Below, piece by piece: positions 1 through 11,360 of a stretch of DNA of 64,000 nucleotides; position 1 is the stretch's first letter, and every line of letters begins with the position of its first letter. The stretch lies in contig NC_084897.1 in assembly GCF_958979055.1 (NCBI RefSeq), positions 19,445,628 to 19,509,627 on the forward strand, read 5' to 3'. The translations under genes were made by a program, and so were the position numbers. The notes beneath the pieces were generated by a model that was not told the origin of the DNA, searched no databases, and worked only from the letters and a program-made list of their open reading frames with translations. This stretch comes from Alnus glutinosa (Eukaryota > Streptophyta > Magnoliopsida > Fagales > Betulaceae).

Positions 1-1815
1 TAAAAGCTACTCATAACATAAAAACATCACTCACAAAACAATGTTATACATGATATGCATGAAACTGGGGCTACTGATACTGATATACTGATACTGATAT
101 GTTGCTGACACTGATATACTGATACTGCTGGTATGTATGCTCTGTACTACATGCTCTATGTTCTGTGCTTGACCAGTATATATTTCACTACTGTATCATG
201 CTATGAAATCATACAGTTACTAAATCACGTTCTCTTAAAACTAAACAAATTCAACATTTCATCAAATACTTTGAAATCATTCAAAACTTAGCTTCTTCAT
301 AAAACATAAACAATTTCAACATGACATGTTCTCAAACAATTTGCATAATTTAAATCCCAACCGCAGCACACTCAAACACTTTAAATCAACTCAATATTTT
401 TCACTCATGTATCATTTTTTAAACATCATTGATATAGTTTAAACATAATCGAAACTAATCAATTTAAACATAATCGAAACTAATCAATTCATATATATAT
501 ATATATATATATATATCAATCTATTACATATATAAAAATATATTTTCTCAGTGAGTAGAATACTCACTTGACTGCGCGGATATTATACATTAGGTTTCCT
601 AGACACCACCATACAATGTGTCATTGTAGAATAACACATTTCATCGTTTAGTACTCTAAACAACTTAACACTCAAATTAGCACTTGAATCGCTCAATGCT
701 AACCGTTAGAAAACCCATAATATTTTCAAGGGTTTCCAAACGTCTACCCATAAATCCTTGATACTAACTTAAACTCAAATAATACTAATTCCAAATTATT
801 TCTACTAACCCATAAATTATTTTCATTAACCTAGTCGCATAATTTACTACCGTATTTAAAATAACATCAACCCTAAAATTATGTTCACTAATCTTTTTAC
901 AATAATTACTAACCTATTAACACGATTTAACGATCTACTTTTAAACACTACCCCAAACACAATACCATTAACCCAATAGCATTTGCTAAGAGTTAATCAC
1001 ATAAAAAAAAAATAATAATAATAATAATAATTAAAAAAAAAAAAAAAAAAAAAAAAACCTCAATTAAAATTAAATACTTAAAAGTTAGGGTTTATGGAAA
1101 CTCACCAAAAATTCACCAAACCAAAACCCGTGGTTTGGGTAGCCTCCAGCAAGTTCCAAGTAACCCATTACCTAAAGAAAGCACTAAATTAAACTCACAT
1201 TTCAAGATTTAACCAAAATCTCCAAAACATGAATTTAACGAAAATACCTCAAAACGTTCGGTCAAAACGTAGATCAGGCTTCGAGGATTACGTTAACGAA
1301 GTCGGATCTAAGATTGGACGGTTGGATTTCAAGATATTGCGGTTCTTAGGTGAAAAACCATAGAGAAATAGAGAGAAAAACCGAAGAGACAGAGAGAAAT
1401 GGGCGTTCTACCCTCTTTAATTCGGACCCCGTCCGGACGGGCAACACAAACCGTCCGGACACGCGCCATTTAAGTAGACTTGCGCCACTCGTTGCAAGCC
1501 GTCCGGACGCATTAAGTCAGGCGCCCGGACGCGCGTGAAATGAGGCGTCCGCCTTGTGCTAATAAGGTACCGTCCGGACGCGCCTTTTGAGCCGTCCGGA
1601 CGCTCCATATTAATCTTACTTATTTAATCCATTTTTCACATTTATTCCATTTCCCATTCATTCTCACATTTTTTCTTCTTGTATAATTTATTTCTTTGGT
1701 CCATAAAATATTCTCTGGGCATCCTATTATTTTTTTCAAGTTGTCTAATTAATTTTAGTTGTTTATCCCATTAAGTTTTATTCTTAAAATGGCAAATAAT
1801 ATTTGGGACATCACA
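1..1815 (+). mobile_element. 3' part of a long Ty3/gypsy-type LTR (left end outside window)
   Basis: This non-coding, AT-rich stretch ends in GGGACATCACA at 1805-1815, a terminus typical of plant gypsy LTRs that begin TGTGATGTCCC. The next base continues a copia polyprotein reading frame in mid-protein (FWDW...), so the LTR probably inserted into that copia element. It carries GTCCGGAC palindromes near its 3' end, a poly-A/AAT tract near 1003-1057 and no credible ORF. The start and the left TSD lie outside the window, so solo LTR versus full element cannot be decided. The gypsy assignment rests on the terminus and general organisation, not on coding domains. Confidence 0.5.
1427..1607. repeat. 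Cluster of GTCCGGAC palindromes in the LTR
   Basis: The 8-bp palindrome GTCCGGAC occurs five times (near 1432, 1462, 1500, 1572 and 1593), mostly inside CCGTCCGGACG, plus a variant GCCCGGAC near 1525. The cluster is GC-rich inside otherwise AT-rich DNA and lies in the downstream part of the putative LTR. Palindromic CpG-rich clusters like this may fold in the RNA or attract cytosine methylation; both are inference. Confidence 0.75.
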
Positions 1816-3614
1816 CTTTTGGGATTGGAGCACTCAAGAGGAAGAAAAATATGATTTCTTTCATTTTCATGAAGAAGAAGAAAAGCCAAGAAACGAAGAG
1901 TTAACTACACCTTCTCCAACACTAACAAATTCTAGTACACCGTCGTCATCATCTTCGAGAGGAAGTTCTAGTGAAATGCCACCACACATGAGAAGTTTCC
2001 AAAAACTCTATGAGGTAATAGAGAATTTAAATGATGATTTAACTCTCTATTGTCATTTTGCGGATTGTGAACCAATAGGTTTTAAAGAAGAAGTGAAAGA
2101 TGAAAAATTGAGGAATGCCATGGATGAGGAAATCAAAGCAATTGAAAAGAACAACACGTGGGAGTTGACGACTATTCCAAAAGAGCAAAAACCCATTGGA
2201 GTGAAGTGGGTGTTCAAGGCAAAGAATAATGCTAAAGGAGAAATCGAGAGATACAAAGCAAGGTTGGTTGTCAAGGGATATAGTCAACGACCCGGCATTG
2301 ATTATGGTGAAGTTTTTGCTCCCGTTGCACGGTTGGAAACCATAAGGATGGTAATTTCTCTTGCGGTTCAAAATAAATGGAAGATTTATCAAATGGATGT
2401 AAAATCTGCTTTCTTGAATGGAATTCTTGAAGAAGAAATTTATGTTGAACAACTTATGGGCTATGTCATCAAAGGGGATGAGGAGAAAGTTTTGAAGTTG
2501 AAAAATGCACTGTATGGCTTTAAACAAGCACCAATGGCGTAGAATAGTAGAATTGATAACTACTTTCAAAAGAATGGCTTCATCAAATGTCCTCATGAAT
2601 ATGCTCTTTATGGTAAATTGTGTGAAAATGGAAATATTTTGCTTGTTTGCTTGTATGTGGATGATTTAATTTTTACAGGCAACAATTCAAGTATGTTCGA
2701 GGATTTTAAAAAAGCAATGACTCAAGAATTCAAAATGACAGATATTGGTCTCATATCTTATTATCTTGGAATTGAAGTAAAGCAAATGGAGAAATGAATT
2801 TTTATTTCTCAAGGAAATTTTGCAAAGGAAATGCTCAAAAAGTTCAAGATGAACAATTGCAAACCTGTTAGCACTTTGGTAGAATGTGGAATTAAATTGT
2901 CAAAGCATGAAGAAGGAGAAAGGGTGGATCCAACAATCTTTAGGAGTTTAGTTGAAAGTTTGAGATATTTGACATACACAAGGCCGGGTATTCTCTATGG
3001 AGTTGGGCTTGTTAGTTGTTATATGGGGTCACCTACCATGACTCATTTCAAGGCGGCTAAAAGAATTCTTCGTTATGTCAAATGAACAATTGATTTTGGT
3101 CTACTTTATCAATCTTCTAATGAATTCAAACTTGTAGGGTATAATGATAGTGATTGGGGTGGAGATGTGGATGATAGAAAGAGTACAACTGGATTTGTTT
3201 TCTATTTGGAGAATTCGGCATTTACTTGGAGTTCTAAAAAGCAACCAATTGTGACGCTTTCAAGTACATGTGAAGCTGAATATGTTGCCGCTACATCAAG
3301 TGTTTGTCATGCAATTTGGTTGAGGAAATTGTTGAAAGAGCTACACATGCCACAAGAGGATGCTAAGAAAATTTATCTTGACAACAAGTCGGCACTTGCA
3401 TTGGCGAAAAATCTGGTATTTCATGATCGGAGCAAACACATCGACACAAAATATCATTTTATTAGAGAGTGTATTGTCAAGAAGGAGGTACAACTCAAGT
3501 TTGTGAAGACTCATGATCAAGTTGCAGATATTTTTACAAAGCCCCTAAAGAATGAGATTTTTAGCAAGCTATAAGCATTACTTTGAGTCACTAGAAATTA
3601 AGTTTAAAAGGGGA
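1816..3614 (+). pseudogene. Decayed Ty1/copia pol: reverse transcriptase and RNase H
   Basis: One reading frame encodes the 3' half of a copia polyprotein: the RT start (KNNTWEL, GVKWVFKAK, MDVKSAFLNG), the RT catalytic motif (CLYVDDLIFTG near 2650-2680), and RNase H (DRKSTTGFVF, SSKKQPIVTLSSTCEAEY, VADIFTKPL). The frame is broken by in-frame stops at 2540 (TAG), 2797 (TGA) and 3083 (TGA), without frameshifts. Gag, protease and integrase are missing because the gypsy LTR interrupts the element at 1815. A purine tract (AAAAGGGGA) at 3606-3614 directly precedes the LTR. The YVDD catalytic site survives but the element cannot make a full polyprotein. Confidence 0.93.
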
Positions 3615-3938
3615 TGTTGAATAATAAACTTAATTTTAATAACATTTATTTGAGTCATTTTCTTGTTCTTGTAAGTTACTAAGTGACTTGAAGAGGTTTT
3701 GCCTTTTGAGTTTTCAATAGTTATTTTACATAGGAGTTACATCGGAGTTATTTGAGATGTAAATGAATTGAGTTAATGTAAAGAAGTTAGAAGGGTCATT
3801 TGTATCCTCTAAATACCCATGTAAGCAAGTTATTTTTAATCAAGTTGAGTGAAAGAATACAAAGTCCTCTATCAATTTATTGTCTCCCTTCCTTTTCATC
3901 CTTTCTCTTAGCTTGTGTGTGGTTTCCAATTTCCAACA
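3615..3938 (+). mobile_element. 3' LTR of the copia element
   Basis: It begins TGTTG right after the polypurine tract and ends CAACA, a perfect 5-bp terminal inverted repeat; length is 324 bp. A TATA-like CTCTAAATAC lies near 3807. Downstream DNA starts AAATA, the expected half of a target-site duplication whose partner is outside the window. Confidence 0.85.
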
Positions 3939-5647
3939 AAAATATCATTGCATATCAATCTTTATTTTCCGGTCAATCAATCACACAGAAGAAGGAAAGA
4001 GGGGTCACGGTGATGAAGAAATCATGTTATCATGTCAATGGAAAATAAACCTTGTTTGGAAATATATAATCAGTCACATGTAATTAGGAAATCAGTGTCT
4101 TAATTAGCTAGTTTCTATTTCAGTATATTCTTGTATACGTGTATATAAGGCCATTGGCATAACCTGTAAAAATCATTGAATGCAAAACTCCATTTGCTCA
4201 GCTTTCTTTTCAAAGACTTCCATAAAGGTGCGTCCCAAATCTCAGTTCAAACTAGATTTCGAACGAGATAAAAATTTTACCAATTCGAACTAGTAAATGG
4301 CCCACTTCGAACTGGTTTCGGCAAATTTTTGTAAACCGACATTTGTTTAGTGTAATATAAATATATGTTATGGCCGGATCGGAGAAAAAGAGGAATATAA
4401 TTTTGTTTGTGGAATTATCGGTCATGTACATAATAAAGGCCAGGATGAATAGATCGATAAGCAGAATATGATTCTAAAATTAAGAAAATACGTTCCTTGA
4501 TAGCTACATATCTTGAAGAAAAGTATATATGTGAAGACAAAGAACTTAAAAAGTTGCGGAGACATGGATGGAGAATATGTATATATATATATATATAGCT
4601 ATTGGAAACACTCGTACATGTTAGCTATTGGAAACACTCGTACATGTTAGTTATCATGTATACACTAAAATTTTCTAAAGATTCTTCTCAATCTTTTCAT
4701 TGGAAGTGACTGAATTCCTCCATATCCCAACTCTTATCCAGTTTGGAGCAGACCTTTTTCGGATTCTTGCATTGTACGTAGTTAAGCTGACTCTCTTGCT
4801 TTTATTTATTCTTTGACAAAAACTTTCCTTGTCACTCTTGATTTTAATTTCATTATTTTATTAATTTAGTGTATTCTTCTTTTAATTTTTTTTTTCAATT
4901 TCACCCGTATGTTAAGATTTTTCGTTAAATGCGGTCAAAATTTAAAAAAAAAAAACATTTTTTTTTAAATATATGTACAAAAGAAATTCTAAAATTCAGG
5001 TATAAGTATTTTTACAAATTTCGTTAAATCCTATCCAACGCCTAAATCCTTGCAAAAAAAAAAAAAATTCTAAAAAAAATGGGGTATCTTAGGAATTTGA
5101 CACTCCTCTGTTAGGATTTAATAGAAAATTCTAACGAAGTGATGAAATTGAAAAAAATTAAAAGATTGACACTTTTAAAAGTTTGATTGCAAAAATGATG
5201 AAAGACCAGAAGTAGAAAGTGAAGTTTTTCTTTATTCTTTTATAGTGAATACAACGCATTCTCAGAGCGCAGGACCAGCAATATATAACCTGGAGTTTTT
5301 TTTATTAAAAAAAAAAAAAAAAAAAAAAAATCATTCAAGGGATGATAATGGAGGTCGGTCGCTATGGATGGATATTGGCAGAATATGATTCTTCAATTAT
5401 GTTGTTGATCGAAGAACACGAAGGGAATCTAAAGGTGCATGAAAAAAAGTATTAATATTCTATACTCTCTTAAATATTGTCCACGCAATATAGTTGATCG
5501 ATTCTTGTATCATGTGATCATGTCATGTAAGCCCAAAGGAAAATTATTTTTTCTATTTAAGGATAAGTTATGACACCTTTAGAAACTGAAGAAATAGTAG
5601 TTCTAATTAAGGTTCTTTGAGGTATCACTCAAATTTCTTAGAGATCG
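3939..5647. other. Intergenic DNA with a possible LTR relic
   Basis: No credible gene. Around 4070-4250 there is an LTR-like stretch with a TATA box (GTGTATATAAGG near 4140) and a run of T/C-rich sequence, possibly another old copia LTR, but no terminal repeats could be fixed. The rest is AT-rich with poly-A/T tracts (4940-4970, 5053-5068, 5295-5330). The final ~100 bp would be promoter and 5'UTR of the gene at 5648; no clear TATA box was assigned. Confidence 0.5.
4596..4647. repeat. Perfect 26-bp tandem duplication
   Basis: A 26-bp unit beginning TAGCTATTGGAAACACTC and ending GTACATGT occurs twice head to tail (4596-4621 and 4622-4647), followed by a partial third start (TAGTTATCATG). It lies next to a short TA microsatellite, so replication slippage is a likely origin. 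Confidence 0.9.
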
Positions 5648-7342
5648 ATGTCTCGGTATGGTTATGCGAATAGAGGCTACTCCTCCTACAATGGAGTTCC
5701 GCCACGTGCTAACGAATGGAGCGAAGCAAGCTACGCCTCCGATGATCATGTGTGCCGGCCGGTCATCGTCGATGACGAGGGCCGGAAAATGCCAATTGTT
5801 ATGAGCATCCCCGGCGTCTATGACTATGAGCAGAGGTATGCTGCAAAAGTTGAGAGAGTTGTTGAGCATGTCCGTGTACCTGTATTCGCACAATTCAGAA
5901 AAAGCTCCTCCCCACCCAAGATTGAGCCTGCGGAGGATTATGGCTACAGATATAGCTCCCTGCCGCCAAAGGTTGAGCCAGAGAAAATGTATGGAAGATA
6001 TAGCTCCCCACCAAAGAAGGAGACAGGGAAGGACTATGGACACAGGTGTTAGAATACTTATATTCTCTAATAAATTTGGTTTTATTCTATTTCCTTGTAG
6101 AGTTTACTCGATCTCTTTCTTATTTAGTTTAGAGTTTCTTGTTTAGCAGTACTCTTAATCCTTCTATAAACATTACACTGTAATACGAATAATACTATTT
6201 AGTAGACTGTTCCATGATTACATGATATGGCAATAAAAATTAGCCTTTGACATTTGTAAAAAAAACAAAAATATAGTGGTTGATTTTTACTTCTAGAATA
6301 GCATTATTCTTGTAATAAATTTATAATACACTTTATTGTAGCCCTAACACTTACATTATATTTAGTTTCTTTCACTGCTTTTGCTTTTTTCTCTTTTATA
6401 ATATATCACGTCATATATTTCTACAGAATGCATAGCTCCCCACCAAAGGTCGAACCAATGAAAGACTATGGATATAAAGTGGATCAGCCAAGGAAAGATT
6501 ATGGATATAAGGCGGAGCCAGTGACGGACTATGGATATAAGGCGGCTGAGCCAGTGAGAAACTACGGATATAAGGCGGCCGAGCCAGTGAAAGAGTATGG
6601 ATATAAAGCTGAGCCAATGAAAGACTATGGATACAAGGCGGATCGGCCTGTGAAAGACTATGGATACAAAGCAGATCAGCCAGTAAAAGACTATGGATAT
6701 AAGGCTGCAGATCCAGTGAAAGACTATGAATATAAGGCGGCGGAGCCAAGGAAAGGTTATGGATATAAGGCGGCTGAGCCTGTGAAAGAGTATGGATATA
6801 AAACTGAGCCAGTGAAAGACTACAATTATGGCGGTGACAAATGGCGCAGGCCTTCGAGTCCACCTGAAGATCGCCCACAAGAAGTTGAGGAATTCATCAC
6901 CAAAGTCCAGACCGAAGCTAGCCGACCCAACAGGTTCCCTATAAATCCAGCGAACAGGCGCCAAATCCCTGTCGCAAACAGGAATAATGGTGACTATGAT
7001 GATTACTACCGCAGGAATGATGCCGCCATGGAGCCAAGTCAACCAACCATGGTCACAACCGGAGGCCGGAGTCAGCCAGCTCGTGATGGCAAGCTCGGCA
7101 AACCTACTTCTGACATTGCCACCGCCATGGAGAATTTGAAGGAGGCTGCAACGGCTTTATCTGTCACAACAGGAGTACCATACAAAAGAAACTCCATTCC
7201 AGAAATCATTGACAGCAGGGAGGCTGCAAGGCGATACAGCAATTTGAACGTGCCATCTAGGCCCGAAACAACTGGTGAGACTTACACACCAACCATCACT
7301 AGTAAGGAGGCTGCTAAGAAGTATGGCGGCGTACCTGTTTGA
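5648..7342 (+). CDS. YGYK tandem-repeat protein, function unknown
   Basis: Two exons, 5648-6045 and 6427-7342, join through a 381-bp GT-AG intron into 437 residues. The join restores an Arg codon and continues the same SSPPK repeat on both sides, which supports the splice. The N-terminus (MSRYGYANRGYSSYNGVPPR) is followed by a conserved-looking block (RPVIVDDEGRKMPIVMSIPG). The second exon opens with about 11 copies of a 10-11 residue unit of the form [D/E/N]YGYKAAEPVK, then a hydrophilic Pro/Asn/Arg-rich stretch. The C-terminus has a possible helix (IATAMENLKEAATALS) and two related motifs, SREAARRYSN and SKEAAKKYGGVPV. There is no signal peptide or membrane segment, so a cell-wall role is not supported. 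I do not recognise the family. Lys/Tyr/Pro richness suggests a disordered protein, which is inference. Confidence 0.8.
6464..6830 (+). repeat. Coding minisatellite for YGYK repeats
   Basis: Around eleven 30-33 bp units (GACTATGGATATAAGG type) are tandemly arranged in frame inside the second exon of the repeat-protein gene. Copies differ by third-position changes and by presence or absence of one Ala codon, so length changes stay in frame. The long antisense ORFs over this region are shadows of the repeat. Confidence 0.9.
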
Positions 7343-8641
7343 GATATCCATGCTTCCTGCAGGGAGGTTAATTTGCATGGAAATGTTAGCCTACTCTATC
7401 AGTCTCTGTTTCCCCCCTGTTGTTTACCAAATAATTAGTATATCCCATGTGGCTTTATGAGTATATAATTAATCTTAATGGCATTCCCCTGAGGGCCTTC
7501 TTGTAGTAATTAAGCATATGCAATAAACTTCAGTATTTTCTCACTTTGTATATATTTAGTTAATACATATTAAACTGAAAATCTTAAGATATGATGAAAT
7601 TGAAAGATTGATAAACTAATTAAATTGAGAGTTTTTAAGTTTAAAGTTTAAGAGGGTAATTATAAATATGATAAAAGTTCAGTAGGTTAAGTGAAATTTT
7701 CCTTTATTGTTTTGATGTAGGCATACTATTAAGTGAATTAAGCATTGTTCAAGATGTTGATTTGTTTTTTTTCCCCTAAGCACATTATATGGATTGTTAA
7801 TGTAATGGTTTTGTTATTTTTCCATTTCTTTTTTCGGTTACTTATTCAGTTTTTTTTTTTTTTTTTAATTTGGTAAAACAAAAAAAAAATTAAGAATTGG
7901 TTACTCATTTAGTTATTTGTCAAAAAAAGAAAAAAGTGAAAAGTCTACGTACTCTCTTAAACTACCATTCAATTGATAATGTCCCCTCACCTAAACTTTT
8001 AATTAGAATAATGCCACTCTCAAAGACTCAAACTACCAAAAAATTGTTAAAAAGACAAAAATGTTCTTATAATTTTTTTAATAAAACAAAAATATCCCTA
8101 TAAATTAAAAAAAAAAAAATGAAAGTTTTAATTTTAAAAAAAAAAAACAAACAAAAAAATTATTAAAAAAAACGAAAAATTTAATTTTTTTAAAAAACAT
8201 AAAATTTTAACTTCTTTTAAAAAAAAATAAAACCAAAAAATATTGGTTCCCCTACTGGCTGCTGATCGAGTTTGTCATAGACTTACTTTTAGAGAAGGAA
8301 TGGTCAATTTAATTGACAAGATAATGTGATTTACAGGTTCTTGCTAATGTTAAGATTGTCGGCATTGTTGAAAAAAAAAAAAAAAAAGAAAAAAAAAAGA
8401 AAAGAAAAGAAGAAAAGAAAAGAAAAAGAAGAAGAAAAGAAAAGTTATCTTTCTGGCATGTATGCTGGAGGCTTTAACAGGGCGGGATACTAAATGTTTG
8501 GTTTTTACCTCTTGCTTATTTTTTTGTCCATCTTCATATAAGAAATTGGCAAATTCATCATTGGGATGACCACATGAAACAATCATGTAATCTCACATAT
8601 TCAATGATAAATTTACAAAAGAGATTGATAAAAAATGAATG
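7343..8641. other. Intergenic, AT-rich, repeat fragments
   Basis: No gene. 7340-7540 is the probable 3'UTR of the repeat-protein gene, with AATAAA-type signals near 7521. 7930-8030 resembles the left arm of the foldback element at 8642 (CTCTTAAACTACCATTCA followed by AATGTCCC) and may be a truncated sibling. 8100-8230 and 8370-8445 are poly-A and A/G simple repeats. Confidence 0.55.
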
Positions 8642-8757
8642 AAAAAGTACACATATCCTCTCAAACTACCACTCAGTTGTCAATATGCCTCTCAGGACCC
8701 AAACTATCAATTGTGTCAATGTCCCACAATGACAAACATACCCTTCATTAAATTATT

Positions 8758-8834
<77 letters not shown>

Positions 8835-9137
8835 TCAGTTTGGGCCACCCCTTTGATTTTCATTTTTCTCAAAAAAATTTCATTCTTTCAATCTTTCAAA
8901 CTTTCAATTTTTTGTTTAAAAAAAAAAAACCCTTGTTTTTTTTAGCATTAGTTATATATATATATATAAGAATATATTTGTCTTATTGAAACTTTTTTAG
9001 GGTTATTTTTTTCTTTTTGTTCGTTTAGAGAGACATTGACATTTTTTGGTATTTTATGAAGGGACATTGACATAATTAGAAGTTTGAGAAACATATTGAC
9101 AATGAAGTGAGAGTTTGAGAAAATGAATATACTTTTT
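8642..9137. mobile_element. Foldback/TIR element containing a (TA)n microsatellite
   Basis: The two ends are long imperfect inverted repeats. The left arm, from 8642, contains AAAAAGTACACATATCCTCT, TTGTCAATATG and GTGTCAATGTCCC. The right arm, read in reverse from 9137, contains AAAAAGTATATTCATTTTCT, TTGTCAATATG and TATGTCAATGTCCC. Arms are about 90 nt. The centre holds a (TA)n run (8763-8827) and no ORF. This is a non-autonomous terminal-inverted-repeat element; TSDs were not resolved, so the superfamily is unassigned. Confidence 0.7.
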
Positions 9138-9169
9138 CCAAATATAAATAAGATATGAATGTTTAAGGG

Positions 9170-9415
9170 TTTGTTTGGATGTGTGATTTTTTTGAATTGT
9201 ATTCTATTATTCTTTATTATATTTAAAATTGTGAATACCGAGAAAATATTTTTATTTGAAATCATATTTGGATGGTTTAGAGAACCTGAGACAAAATTGA
9301 AAAAAATTGAATAAAATTTGAGTAGAAATTGAATTTAAAAAATCCACTCAAACATGTTTTTCAAAAATAATAAAATATAATTAAAAAAAAAAACGTGGTT
9401 TACCTAAACATGCCA
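9170..9415. repeat. Dispersed repeat family R1, copy 1
   Basis: It starts GTTTGTTTGGATGTGTGAT and ends near CCTAAACATGCC. A second copy lies at 15103-15310 and shares, in order, GGTGTGTGAT, ATTTAAAATT, TGGTTTAGA/TGGTATAAA, GACAAAATT and GAGTAGAA..TTGAAT. It is non-coding; short ends of the type GTTTGG/AACATGCC suggest a MITE. Confidence 0.6.
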
Positions 9416-9778
9416 TAATATATCTCTTTTCCAAATTCTACCAAGAACATAAATGTTCAAATATGAATGCTTCTGCTTGCCATGATCTCTCAAAGATAAA
9501 TTCCATGTCTAAACACTGGACCCTCTTGCCAGTTAAAGAAGGGTAGGTGCCTCTGGCCCTCTGGATTTGGAGACGGGTCATACAAAAGAAATTGAGGAAA
9601 AGTCTTAATTTTTAATTTTTCATGCACTAATCATAAAAGCAATTTGTTTCAAAAATATAACCTACTTACCTTAATTAACTGATGATGACTAATTAATTAA
9701 TACCAGTGAAATGTAAATAATAAATTAATTAATACCACTATTCAGTCTATTCTATAGATCAGAATCCCCTACAATTTC

Positions 9779-10088
9779 AAAGAAATTTAAAATTCACAAA
9801 TTTCTTTGAAATCAAGCCATTTTTTACATTAAAATGACGTGAAAAATGCTTTATATTAAATATATGACATATTAACGATGAAACAAAAAAAAAAAAAAAA
9901 AAATTCAAAAGGTTTTTTCTTCACTTTTAAAAAGATACTTATTTTTTACTAAATCGAAAGACAGTTTTTCGCTCAAAGATTTTATATGATATAAAGTGTA
10001 AGAAAAAAACCTGTAGCATTTTTCACGTAATTTCAATGTAAAAAAAACGGCTTGATTTCAAAAAAAATTGAGAATTTCAAATTTCTTT
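9779..10088. mobile_element. Foldback MITE with ~75-bp inverted arms
   Basis: The left end (AAAGAAATTTAAAATTC, TTTGAAATCAAGCC, ACGTGAAAAATGCT) reappears inverted at the right end (read in reverse from 10088: AAAGAAATTTGAAATTC, TTTGAAATCAAGCC, ACGTGAAAAATGCT). The 310-bp element has no coding capacity. The TSD is not clear. It sits about 20 bp from the next MITE. Confidence 0.75.
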
Positions 10089-10109
10089 AAACACACATTG
10101 ATCAACTAA

Positions 10110-10778
10110 TGCTCCGTTTGTTTCGGCGTAAAATGATTTCTGGAAAATGATTTTGGCATTTTTCGGTGTTTGGTAGGGGCGAAAATAATAGTTAACCGGA
10201 AAATGATTTCGGTTTGACCAAAAATGTTTTGTAAATTTCGGAAAATGATTTACATTTTTTAAAAGTGTAAATCATTTTCCAAAGACGTCAGACGCATTCG
10301 ACCCCTTTTAAACAACACAGTCGACCATCACCGAAATCTTGCCGGTACCGAAATCCGACTACCTCAGGTCAATGTCGCCGGATTCCGGCCGACTGACCGG
10401 ATCTGGCCAGAACGGTCAGATTCCAGCAGTTCTGACAGTTTCCAGTCAGTATGCCGGAGTCCAGCCGTTCTGGGCCGGAATCCGGCCAACCCAGATTTTG
10501 ACGAGACTGTCCGAATTCCGACCTTTTATCCTATAGCTAGAATCCGGTAAAAGTGGTCGAAATCCTGTCGGTTAGTGACGGAATCTCGTCTCTGGTGATT
10601 TTTATATTATTTTACATTAATATTTATATGTTTTGAATAAAAATTGATTTTTATAGGTTAATATGATTAAATAAAAATATAAAAAAATATTTGTGATTTT
10701 TCGTACGCACCAAATACCAATGAGTTTCCTGAAATCATTTTACAATAGAAATCATTTTACGTCGAAACAAACGGAGTA
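10110..10778. mobile_element. MITE family M1, copy A (TAA target site)
   Basis: This 669-bp element has ~28-bp terminal inverted repeats: the left end reads TGCTCCGTTTGTTTCGGCGT and the inverted right end TACTCCGTTTGTTTCGACGT. It is flanked by TAA on both sides (10107-10109 and 10779-10781), which fits PIF/Harbinger-type insertion. The interior is rich in CCGG-centred sequence (GATTCCGGCC and similar) and has no transposase. A second copy is at 17993-18663. The right end lies 13 bp upstream of the aspartic protease start codon. Confidence 0.82.
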
Positions 10779-11360
10779 TAAGAGCAAGACAATGGCTTTG
10801 AGAAGCCTCTCTTTACTGACCCTTATCATCCATCTTCTCATTGCCATCCCAAGATACTCCATTGATTCAACTCTCTTCCCCACAAATCTTCCCCTCGAAG
10901 AAAAGCATTCTGGAATAGCCCAACTCTCTAAAGCCCGCGCTCTTCATTTCAAACATTCCATGAATTTTACAGTGGAGAAAAAAACAGAGCAAGGCACTGA
11001 AACAGTAGTACAGCCTGGGATTTTGCTGGCTTGGAGTAGTCTTTACGTGGCTTAAATGTACGTTGGGTCAGCAGGATATGCTTCGTACTTGTTGGTCGAC
11101 CCTGGTTCCGATGATACGGGGATTCAATCCGACGGCTGCAGCTACTGTTTCCCCCTCATCGGCGGGAATTTCAAGTACTACGAGTCCAAGACGTACCGAG
11201 CCGTGTCTTGTGATCATCCCGTGTGTTCCCAAAATATGCCACGAAGGTCTATCTGCCTGTACGAGTTTAATGGCCTTGTTTGAAAAAAATTTCACCCACT
11301 TTTATCTCCTTGTGTACTGTACAGGTCGAAAATGTACGAAATTTTTTATTTTATTTTTTT

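Noticed and set aside
6362-7042. Long reverse-strand ORFs (226 and 155 codons) over the YGYK repeats
   Set aside because: They are low-complexity shadows (Ile/Leu/His repeats) of the plus-strand tandem repeat.
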